6,815 nucleotides of DNA. It comes from Paludibacter sp. Its GTDB lineage: Bacteria > Bacteroidota > Bacteroidia > Bacteroidales > Paludibacteraceae. The translations under genes were made by a program, and so were the position numbers. Location: positions 1 to 6,815 of the forward strand of contig JAUSNQ010000115.1 in NCBI GenBank assembly GCA_030655595.1. Direction: 5' to 3'. A model generated the notes under the pieces. It had not been told where the DNA came from. It did no database searches and saw only the letters and a list, made by a program, of their open reading frames with translations. Positions 1 to 5,385 of the stretch are shown piece after piece; positions within the stretch are counted from its first letter, which is position 1, and each line of letters starts with the position of its first letter.

Positions 1-1005
1 GAGTCGATGGTTGATGATATTGTTTTTCATGCTGGAATCAAAACGAATGAGGAAGAGTTGGAGCATGTTGTATCAGTTATTCACGAGTTTGATCCTCCCG
101 GTGTGGGAGCGCTCAACTTACAGGAATGTCTGAAGCTGCAATTGGAAAGAAAAACTTACAGTCCAAAGTTGGATATTGCATTACAAATCATCAACGATTA
201 CTTTGAAGAGTTTTCGAAAAAGCATTACGACAGAATTAAAAAAGGGTTGAATATTGAGGATGATATGTTGCGGGATGCAGTTACCGAAATATCACATTTA
301 AATCCCAAGCCGGGGAATGCCTGGGGGGGTAATTTGCTCGAAAAAACCATGTCTATCATTGTTCCGGATTTTATTTTGGAAAATGAAGAGGGAAAATTGT
401 CGGTGCACTTAAACAACAGCAATGTTCCTGAACTCAGGGTGAGCAATACGTATAATGAACTGTTTCACGAGTATTCAGATAAGAAATCGGAAAAGAATCA
501 GGGACTGAAAGATGCAGTCACCTTTGCAAAACAAAAAATTGATTCGGCTCGCTGGTTCATTGATGCGATCAAACAACGGCATGATACCTTGCTGACCACC
601 ATGCGGGCCATTGTTGATTTTCAACATGACTTTTTTATCGAAGGTGATGATGTTTTTATGAAACCCATGATTCTGAAAGATATTGCTGACATAACCGGTT
701 ATGATATTTCTACAATTTCGCGGGTAAGCAACAGCAAGTATATTCAGACCGAATTCGGGGTGTATGCGGTAAAATATTTCTTTTCTGAGTCGATGACCAA
801 TGACTCCGGTGAAGAAGTCTCAACCCGTGAGATTAAAAAAATACTGCAAAATTGCATAGAGCATGAAGATAAAAAGAAACCTTTGAACGATGATGCTTTG
901 GCAGAAGTCCTGAAAACAAAAGGTTACATTATTGCTCGCAGAACAGTTGCCAAATACCGGGAGCAGCTGAATATCCCTGTTGCCCGTTTGCGTAAAGAAA
1001 TATAA
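1..1005 (+). CDS. rpoN: RNA polymerase sigma-54 factor, 5'-truncated by the window edge
   Basis: Alternative sigma factor that directs RNA polymerase to -24/-12 promoters, which open only with an AAA+ activator. The reading frame is open from base 1, so the first Met at base 7 is probably internal. About 334 residues are visible, against roughly 480-500 for the family; the missing part holds the N-terminal activator-interaction region. Counting from the Met at base 7, the core-binding domain begins with FDPPGVGALNLQECL (28-42), where the family more often has GVGARNL. A helix-turn-helix region (about 219-262, KDIADITGYDISTISRV) follows. The RpoN box ARRTVAKYRE (310-319, bases 934-963), which reads the -24 element, is intact near the C-terminus. 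The next gene starts 11 bases after the stop, so the two are probably co-transcribed. The family assignment is secure because the RpoN box is diagnostic. Confidence 0.96.
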   Translation, partial: ESMVDDIVFHAGIKTNEEELEHVVSVIHEFDPPGVGALNLQECLKLQLERKTYSPKLDIALQIINDYFEEFSKKHYDRIKKGLNIEDDMLRDAVTEISHLNPKPGNAWGGNLLEKTMSIIVPDFILENEEGKLSVHLNNSNVPELRVSNTYNELFHEYSDKKSEKNQGLKDAVTFAKQKIDSARWFIDAIKQRHDTLLTTMRAIVDFQHDFFIEGDDVFMKPMILKDIADITGYDISTISRVSNSKYIQTEFGVYAVKYFFSESMTNDSGEEVSTREIKKILQNCIEHEDKKKPLNDDALAEVLKTKGYIIARRTVAKYREQLNIPVARLRKEI

Positions 1006-1016
1006 ATATCCGTTGC

Positions 1017-1646
1017 ATGAAGAAATTTCTTAAAATAGTATCTTTCGTTTTTCAACCATTGTTGATGCCAACATTTGGCATAATTATCCTGTTATTCACC
1101 AATTTGTCGATGTTCTATACAGACATTTGGAAATGGTTTGCGGTTGGAGGTACCTTTTTATTCACAGCTCTTTTGCCTGCAACTCCGATACTCATGATGT
1201 TGCGGAAAGGACAAATTAAAGATTTATACATATCCAAAAAAGAGCAACGGACTTTTCCTTATTTGTTTTCTTTGTTGGCTTATACTTTTTGGACAGTTTT
1301 TCTTTGGAAGGTGTTGCAAATGCCAACGTTCATTATTGCGATGGGTTTAGGTTCGGTAGCCTCTATTATTATCATCACCCTCATCAATATCAAATGGAAA
1401 ATCAGTGCGCACCTCTCCGGAATTGGTGGTTTGACGGGTGGAGTTTTCGGGTATTGTTACGTTGTCGGTGTTAATCCTTTGTGGCTTTTGATTACCTTGT
1501 TGATTTTTTCGGCACTAACGGCTTTTTCACGCATTGAACTGAAAGCACATACACCTGCACAGACATTGGCTGGTTTTACAGTAGGCTTTCTGATGGTATT
1601 TCTACCTGGCATTTTAGTGGGCGATAAACTCTTGAAACTTTTCTAA
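1017..1646 (+). CDS. Multi-pass membrane protein, PAP2-like with degenerate motifs
   Basis: A 209-residue integral membrane protein with about six or seven hydrophobic segments (roughly 13-30, 40-61, 82-100, 104-124, 136-152, 154-170, 184-203). It resembles the small PAP2-type (phosphatidic acid phosphatase) membrane proteins of Bacteroidota. Motif traces are KKEQRTFP (74-81) for motif 1, ISAH (129-132) where the family has PSGH, and SR-x5-H-x3-Q (171-182) where it has SR-x5-H-x3-D. Both histidines (H132, H178) remain, but the last Asp is Gln182 and motif 1 lacks the K-x6-RP spacing. A lipid-phosphate phosphatase role is therefore possible but not shown; a non-catalytic lipid-binding role is an alternative. 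It starts 11 bases after rpoN and ends 58 bases before prfB, which suggests an operon with rpoN. No clear Shine-Dalgarno precedes the ATG. Confidence 0.75.
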   Translation: MKKFLKIVSFVFQPLLMPTFGIIILLFTNLSMFYTDIWKWFAVGGTFLFTALLPATPILMMLRKGQIKDLYISKKEQRTFPYLFSLLAYTFWTVFLWKVLQMPTFIIAMGLGSVASIIIITLINIKWKISAHLSGIGGLTGGVFGYCYVVGVNPLWLLITLLIFSALTAFSRIELKAHTPAQTLAGFTVGFLMVFLPGILVGDKLLKLF

Positions 1647-1704
1647 TTGAAAAGTATGCAAAAGATAAATTACACGTTTTAAACTTTCATAATACAGAAT
1701 AAAA

Positions 1705-2812
1705 ATGATTACACAAGACCAGCTCAAAGATGTGTTGGAGCGCGAGGACGCGTTGAGGAGGTATCTTTGACGTCGATACGAAGCTAATACAAATTGAAGA
1801 AGAAGAATTGCGTACGCAGGTTCCCGGTTTTTGGGATGATGCCAAGGCAGCAGAGTTGCAAATGCGCAAAATTAAAGAGCTCAAAAACTGGGTTGATGGC
1901 TATCGCAATATAAAAACGGCTGCTGATGAGTTGCAACTTGCTTACGATTTTTACCGTGAAGAGGCAATTACTGAAGAAGAGGTGGATCAGGCTTATCAAC
2001 AAGCGCTTGAACAAATCGAAACCTTGGAAATGAAAAACATGCTTTCGAAGGAAGAAGATAAGTTCGGTGCTGTTATCAAAATTGTCGCAGGTGCCGGTGG
2101 TACCGAAGCACAGGATTGGGCTGAGATGTTGTTCAGGATGTATCAACGCTGGGCTGAACGTCAGGGTTATAAGTCTGAAATCACCAACTACCAGGATGGC
2201 GATGAGGCAGGCATTAAAACCGTGACAATGCAAATCGATGGTGAAATGGCTTATGGTTATTTGAAATCCGAGAATGGCGTGCATCGTTTGGTACGTGTGT
2301 CGCCTTTCAATGCGCAAGGAAAACGTATGACTTCCTTTGGTTCTGTATTCGTAGTGCCTTTGGTTGACGATACCATCGAAATTGATATCAACAACGCAAA
2401 TCTTTCCTGGGATACTTTTCGTTCGAGTGGAGCGGGAGGGCAAAACGTAAATAAAGTTGAAACGGGGGTGCGACTTCATTATAAGTTCAAAAATCCGGTT
2501 ACTGACGAAATGGACGAAATTGTGATAGAGAATACGGAAGGGCGTTCGCAGTTTGGCAATAAAGACAATGCTTTACGCATGCTTAAATCACAACTGTATG
2601 AACTCGAATTGGAGAAACGAAGGGCTGAATCGGCTAAGGTTGAAGCTGGTAAACGTAAAATCGAGTGGGGTTCACAAATTCGCAGTTATGTGTTTGATGA
2701 CCGTCGCGTAAAAGATCATCGCACCAATTATCAAACATCCAACGTAAATGCGGTGATGGATGGTGATATTGATGCTTTCATCAAAGCTTATCTGATGGAA
2801 TTTGAGGGATAG
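1705..2812 (+). CDS. prfB: Peptide chain release factor 2, via programmed +1 frameshift
   Basis: RF2 recognises UGA and UAA stop codons in the ribosomal A site and triggers peptide release. The ATG at 1705 opens a 21-codon leader (MITQDQLKDVLEREDALRRYL) ending at an in-frame TGA (1768-1770). Slippage on CTT-T moves reading to GAC at 1769, giving a 368-residue protein, close to the usual length of about 365. In that numbering, the stop-codon-reading tripeptide SPF is at 199-201, and the peptidyl-transferase-centre motif GGQ is at 244-246 within SSGAGGQNVNK. The spacing between the two matches E. coli RF2, and the residue six before the Gln is Ser. The N-terminal half (to about residue 115) is a charged helical domain, and a basic C-terminal tail follows the GGQ domain. 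It ends convergent to the pseudouridine synthase gene. Without the frameshift, a predictor would start too late, at TTG 1808. Confidence 0.97.
1756..1771 (+). promoter_or_regulatory. prfB: prfB autoregulatory +1 frameshift site
   Basis: All elements of the classic RF2 recoding signal are present: a Shine-Dalgarno-like AGGAGG (1756-1761), then TAT, the slippery CTT (1765-1767), and TGA followed by C (1768-1771). Low RF2 lets the ribosome pause at UGA, and the Leu-tRNA slips from CUU to UUU, so more RF2 is made. When RF2 is plentiful, a 21-residue peptide is released instead. The arrangement equals that of E. coli apart from AGGAGG in place of AGGGGG. The regulatory logic is established knowledge; its operation here is inferred. 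Confidence 0.95.
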
Positions 2813-2922
2813 TATTGCTATACAAAACCTGTCAGGAAATGTTAGGCTAGTATGCTATATAAAACCTTTCTGGAAATTTTAGGATAGTATGCCTAAACAA
2901 AGACTTTTGAGAAACCTTTCGG
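2810..2922. repeat. Imperfect tandem units of about 38 bp between convergent genes
   Basis: Two units, 2810-2847 and 2848-2884, both begin TAGTAT and align with 32 of 38 positions identical (one gap, five mismatches). A third, more diverged unit begins with TAGTATGC at 2885 and runs over the stop codon and last codons of the pseudouridine synthase gene. The first TAG is the prfB stop codon. On the minus strand, the units resemble the 3' end of the pseudouridine synthase gene, for example in a shared GAAAGGTTT and a shared ATACTA end. A relic of local duplication is the simplest reading. Weak CCT...AGG pairing exists in each unit, but there is no convincing terminator. Confidence 0.6.
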
Positions 2923-3795
2923 AACAGGAGTTTCAAAACTCATTTTCTCATTGCTGACAGGGTGCTGGAATCCGAGTACCCTTGCATGCAAGGCCATTCT
3001 ACCCAACGGACTGATTATCGAACCGTATTTTTTATCACCAACAATCGGATGTCCGATACTTTGTAGATGCACGCGAATTTGGTTTTTTCTTCCAGTTTCC
3101 AATTCCAGCTCCAATAGCGAAAATTGATCGTTCGATTTAACACGACGATAGTGGGTAACTGCCTGCTGACCTCCGTCGTCTTTACTGCTGGAATGAATTT
3201 TCAAAGACTTTTCGTTTTCAGATAACCAGCTTACAATCGAATCTTTTTGTTTTTCGACCTGGCCTTCTACCAAGGCTACATAAACACGTCGGGTGACAAT
3301 CCGATGCCAGTTTTCCTGAAGGAATAACTGAATTTCCCGACTTTTAGCAAACATCAGAACGCCGGATGTTTCTCTGTCTAAACGATGTACGACATAAATC
3401 CGATTCGTTGGTGCACTTTTCTTTACGTGATTTTTCAGAATAGAAAAAGCAGTTGTTTCCTCAACCCTGCCGGTGCTTACAGTGAGTAAGCCTTCCTTCT
3501 TTTCAACTACAATCAGGTAATTATCTTCAAAAATTACCTTGAGCTTGGGATGTGTCAATTCCTTATTTCCGCGGGAGCCTTTCACCTCAACCAAATCATT
3601 CGGTCGCAGTAAATGATTGTACAAAGTAGAGATTTTGTTGTTGACCATCACCTGACGATGAGCAAGCAAAGATTTTACGGAATTACGACGCATACCTCCC
3701 ATTTTGGATAATAGGAAAGTCATCAGGTCAGTTTCGGTAGTTGCCTTTAAATGAATTGAATTAGCAGGAGGGATATAATCTGTCTTTTTTCTCAT
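2893..3795 (-). CDS. RluA-family 23S rRNA/tRNA pseudouridine synthase
   Basis: Isomerises uridine to pseudouridine in structured RNA in the cytoplasm. It has 300 residues from the ATG at 3795. An N-terminal S4-like RNA-binding domain (about 23-72) precedes the catalytic domain. The catalytic motif HRLDRETSG lies at 137-145, with the nucleophilic Asp at 140. LETGRKNQIRVHL (232-244), GDKKYG (253-258) and MALHA (268-272) are further family signatures. An S4 domain is typical of RluC/RluD-like members, but I cannot tell which RNA position is modified, so no symbol is given. A longer frame from TTG 3819 exists, but that TTG lies inside a TAnnTTTG promoter box, so ATG 3795 is preferred. It is convergent with prfB and divergent from the nitroreductase gene. 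Confidence 0.93.
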   Translation of the reverse strand: MRKKTDYIPPANSIHLKATTETDLMTFLLSKMGGMRRNSVKSLLAHRQVMVNNKISTLYNHLLRPNDLVEVKGSRGNKELTHPKLKVIFEDNYLIVVEKKEGLLTVSTGRVEETTAFSILKNHVKKSAPTNRIYVVHRLDRETSGVLMFAKSREIQLFLQENWHRIVTRRVYVALVEGQVEKQKDSIVSWLSENEKSLKIHSSSKDDGGQQAVTHYRRVKSNDQFSLLELELETGRKNQIRVHLQSIGHPIVGDKKYGSIISPLGRMALHARVLGFQHPVSNEKMSFETPVPKGFSKVFV

Positions 3796-3816
3796 ATTGA
3801 ATATTGCTTTCGGCTG

Positions 3817-3824
3817 CAAAGTTA
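3817..3824 (-). promoter_or_regulatory. Putative -7 box (TAACTTTG) for the pseudouridine synthase gene
   Basis: Read on the minus strand, these bases are TAACTTTG, an exact match to the Bacteroidota primary-sigma -7 consensus TAnnTTTG. It lies 21 bases before ATG 3795, so transcription would begin about 15 bases ahead of the start codon. No clear -33 TTTG is visible at the expected distance, so the call is moderate. Confidence 0.55.
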
Positions 3825-3911
3825 ATCCTTTTATGCGGTCTTTTTGCAGTCGGAGATAAAAAAGAAATAATTTCAGATATTAGTTTATACGGATTTTTAC
3901 AATGATTTACC

Positions 3912-3944
3912 GCTTTTTTATATTCACCAAAGCTTTTTTATCTT
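3912..3944 (+). repeat. 13-bp direct repeat upstream of the nitroreductase promoter
   Basis: GCTTTTTTATATT (3912-3924) and GCTTTTTTATCTT (3932-3944) differ at one position. They are spaced exactly 20 bp, about two helical turns, so both present the same DNA face. The second copy ends one base before the -7-like box. This layout would suit a regulator or polymerase-contact element, but the sequences are T-rich and could be chance. Confidence 0.45.
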
Positions 3945-3945
3945 G

Positions 3946-3953
3946 TACTTTTG
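3946..3953 (+). promoter_or_regulatory. Putative -7 box (TACTTTTG) for the nitroreductase gene
   Basis: An exact TAnnTTTG match lies 30 bases before ATG 3984. Transcription would start near 3959, leaving a leader of about 25 bases. A -33 TTTG is not obvious, as that position is T/A-rich. The TTG at 3951, the other possible start, falls inside this box. Confidence 0.55.
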
Positions 3954-3983
3954 CATCATCAATCAATTAAAAATAATTTCAAG

Positions 3984-4607
3984 ATGATAGATAATTTAAA
4001 ATGGCGATACGCCACCAAGAATTTTGATACAAGCAAAAAAGTTTCAGCTGCTGATTTGTCGCTATTAAAAGAAGCAGTAAGTCTGACCGCCTCCTCGTTT
4101 GGACTACAACCCTACAAGGTACTTGACGTGCAAAATCCAGAACTCAGGGAAAAACTCAAAGCAGTTTCTTTCGGACAGTCGCAGGTAACCGATGCCTCAA
4201 ACCTATTTGTCTTTTGTGCCAATGAGGATTTAACAGCTGTTCATATCGATGAGTTTTTGAAACTTACGGCAGAAACACAACAAATCGATGTCGCTTTGTT
4301 GAAAAGTTACGGCGATTTTATGAAAGGCATGTTTGAGAGTCGCACTGTTGCCGATAAGCATAATTGGGCAGCCCGACAAGCATATATTGGACTCGGGAAC
4401 CTGCTCACCACAGCAGCTTCCATGCGCATTGATGTTTGTCCGATGGAAGGATTCGATCCCTCGCAGTACAATGAGATTCTCGGTCTGGCCGGCACCGGTT
4501 ACGCTGCGGTCGTAATTGCCACAGTAGGTTATCGTTCACCTGATGATGAAACGCAACACAAAGCCAAAGTCAGGAAGCCGCTGGAGAAGTTCTTCGAGAC
4601 GGTTTAA
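3984..4607 (+). CDS. Nitroreductase-family NAD(P)H-dependent oxidoreductase (NfsB-like)
   Basis: A 207-residue cytoplasmic flavoprotein of the FMN-dependent nitroreductase family, close to NfsB/dihydropteridine reductase-type proteins. Such enzymes transfer hydride from NAD(P)H to quinones, nitroaromatics or pterins; the natural substrate here is unknown. The N-terminal WRYATKNFD (7-15) is the typical FMN-phosphate-contact segment, followed by SSFGLQPYK (37-45), GQSQVTDAS (64-72), RQAYIGLGNLL (131-141), CPMEGFD (152-158) and KVRKPLE (195-201). Its length is normal for the family. A longer frame from TTG 3951 would add 11 residues, but it starts inside the -7-like box, and MIDNLKWRYA fits the usual family N-terminus, so ATG 3984 is chosen. 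No Shine-Dalgarno is seen. It is divergent from the pseudouridine synthase gene and 106 bases ahead of tag. Confidence 0.92.
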   Translation: MIDNLKWRYATKNFDTSKKVSAADLSLLKEAVSLTASSFGLQPYKVLDVQNPELREKLKAVSFGQSQVTDASNLFVFCANEDLTAVHIDEFLKLTAETQQIDVALLKSYGDFMKGMFESRTVADKHNWAARQAYIGLGNLLTTAASMRIDVCPMEGFDPSQYNEILGLAGTGYAAVVIATVGYRSPDDETQHKAKVRKPLEKFFETV

Positions 4608-4634
4608 TCAGATATTTCTTTCAATTCAAAGCAG

Positions 4635-4702
4635 ATAATTGTTATAAAGTTGTAATTTTGTTTTTGAATTTATTCAGATGCATCATACTTTATAACAATT
4701 AT
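4635..4702. repeat. Perfect 16-bp inverted repeat enclosing the tag promoter
   Basis: The left arm ATAATTGTTATAAAGT (4635-4650) is the exact reverse complement of the right arm ACTTTATAACAATTAT (4687-4702), separated by 36 bases. The spacer holds a TAnnTTTG box and the palindrome GATGCATC (4677-4684). The right arm is followed by seven T and ends 11 bases before the tag ATG. Each arm also contains a smaller palindrome, ATAA-N3-TTAT. It may act as an A/T-rich terminator for upstream transcripts, as a fold-back over the tag start, or as a pair of operator sites. Confidence 0.7.
4653..4660 (+). promoter_or_regulatory. Putative -7 box (TAATTTTG) for tag
   Basis: An exact TAnnTTTG match inside the loop of the inverted repeat, 53 bases before the tag ATG. 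Transcription would start near 4666, after the left arm, so this transcript would carry only the right arm. No TTTG is visible at the -33 position. Confidence 0.5.
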
Positions 4703-4713
4703 TTTTTTAGATC

Positions 4714-5316
4714 ATGGACAAGCCTAATCAATCTCACATCGATAAGCAAACATCAACAGACTGCACCTGGCCGGGCAACGATACTTTGATGCAAAAGTAC
4801 CACGACGAAGAGTGGGGAGTGCCTTTGCACGACGACCGCAAGTTATTTGAATTTATTTTGCTTGATGCATTTCAGGCAGGGTTGAGCTGGAAAACGATTT
4901 TGCATCGTAGAGAGCATTTTAGAAAGGCTTTCGATAATTTTGATGCAGGTAAAATAGCACAATATGATGAAGCCAAAATTCAGGAGTTGATGCTCGACAG
5001 TGGCATTATCCGCAATCAGGCAAAAATTCGTGCTTCAGTTGGCAATGCCAGGGCTTTCTTGAAAATTCAACAGGAGTTTGGGAGTTTTGATCAGTATATC
5101 TGGCAGTTTACCGGAGGAAAAACAGTGATGAACCACTTCGCGGAAACACACGAGATAGCGGCAAAATCTGAAATCTCGGATGCCATGAGCAAGGATTTGA
5201 TCCGCCGGGGATTTAAATTTGCCGGATCAGTGATTTGTTATGCTTTTATGCAAGCTGCCGGTATGGTGAACGATCATTTGGTGACTTGCAAATGCCGCCT
5301 GCACAGCTCATCATAA
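4714..5316 (+). CDS. tag: DNA-3-methyladenine glycosylase I
   Basis: Base-excision repair enzyme that cleaves 3-methyladenine from alkylated DNA. It is a 200-residue helix-hairpin-helix glycosylase with the family's zinc clip: Cys17 (TDCTWPG), His30 (YHDEEWG), His188 and Cys192 (NDHLVTCKC), equal to E. coli Tag Cys4, His17, His175 and Cys179. Other signatures are QAGLSWKTIL (54-63), DSGIIRNQAKI (95-105), GNARAFL (110-116) and RRGFKFAGSVICYAFMQAAG (164-183). Aligned to E. coli Tag, the base-contacting Glu38 falls on Asp51 (LLDAFQAGLSW), a conservative change. The hydrophilic N-terminal extension is about 13 residues longer than in E. coli. It probably has its own promoter and ends at a hairpin shared with convergent pepD. 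Confidence 0.95.
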   Translation: MDKPNQSHIDKQTSTDCTWPGNDTLMQKYHDEEWGVPLHDDRKLFEFILLDAFQAGLSWKTILHRREHFRKAFDNFDAGKIAQYDEAKIQELMLDSGIIRNQAKIRASVGNARAFLKIQQEFGSFDQYIWQFTGGKTVMNHFAETHEIAAKSEISDAMSKDLIRRGFKFAGSVICYAFMQAAGMVNDHLVTCKCRLHSSS

Positions 5317-5320
5317 AACA

Positions 5321-5360
5321 TCAACAGAAGCACCTTGTGTTACAAAGAAGCTTCTGCTGA
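5321..5360. terminator. Hairpin between convergent tag and pepD, likely bidirectional terminator
   Basis: TCAACAGAAGC (5321-5331) pairs with GCTTCTGCTGA (5350-5360) at 10 of 11 positions. The inner TTGT/ACAA (5335-5338 and 5342-5345) can extend the stem around a short loop. It starts five bases after the tag stop and sits 25 bases beyond the pepD stop. The T run is short on both sides, so efficiency may be modest. Confidence 0.6.
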
Positions 5361-5385
5361 AATGATTTGAATGGCAATATGAAAT

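Noticed and set aside
1647..1704. Dedicated prfB promoter in the 58-base gap
   Set aside because: No TAnnTTTG match is present, only A/T-rich sequence. prfB may be read through from rpoN or use a promoter I cannot recognise.
1784..2479. Long open frame of 231 codons on the minus strand opposite prfB
   Set aside because: It lies wholly within a conserved gene, its translation shows no recognisable domain, and it has no promoter or start context; it is a coding shadow.
1705..2812. prfB as a frameshifted pseudogene because of the in-frame TGA at 1768
   Set aside because: The TGA sits in the canonical RF2 recoding context, and the downstream frame keeps SPF, GGQ and full length, so this is programmed frameshifting.
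2813..2892. Intrinsic terminator between convergent prfB and the pseudouridine synthase gene
   Set aside because: Only short CCT...AGG and TTTC/GAAA pairings with tiny loops are present and no proper T tract follows; the repeat units explain the symmetry better.
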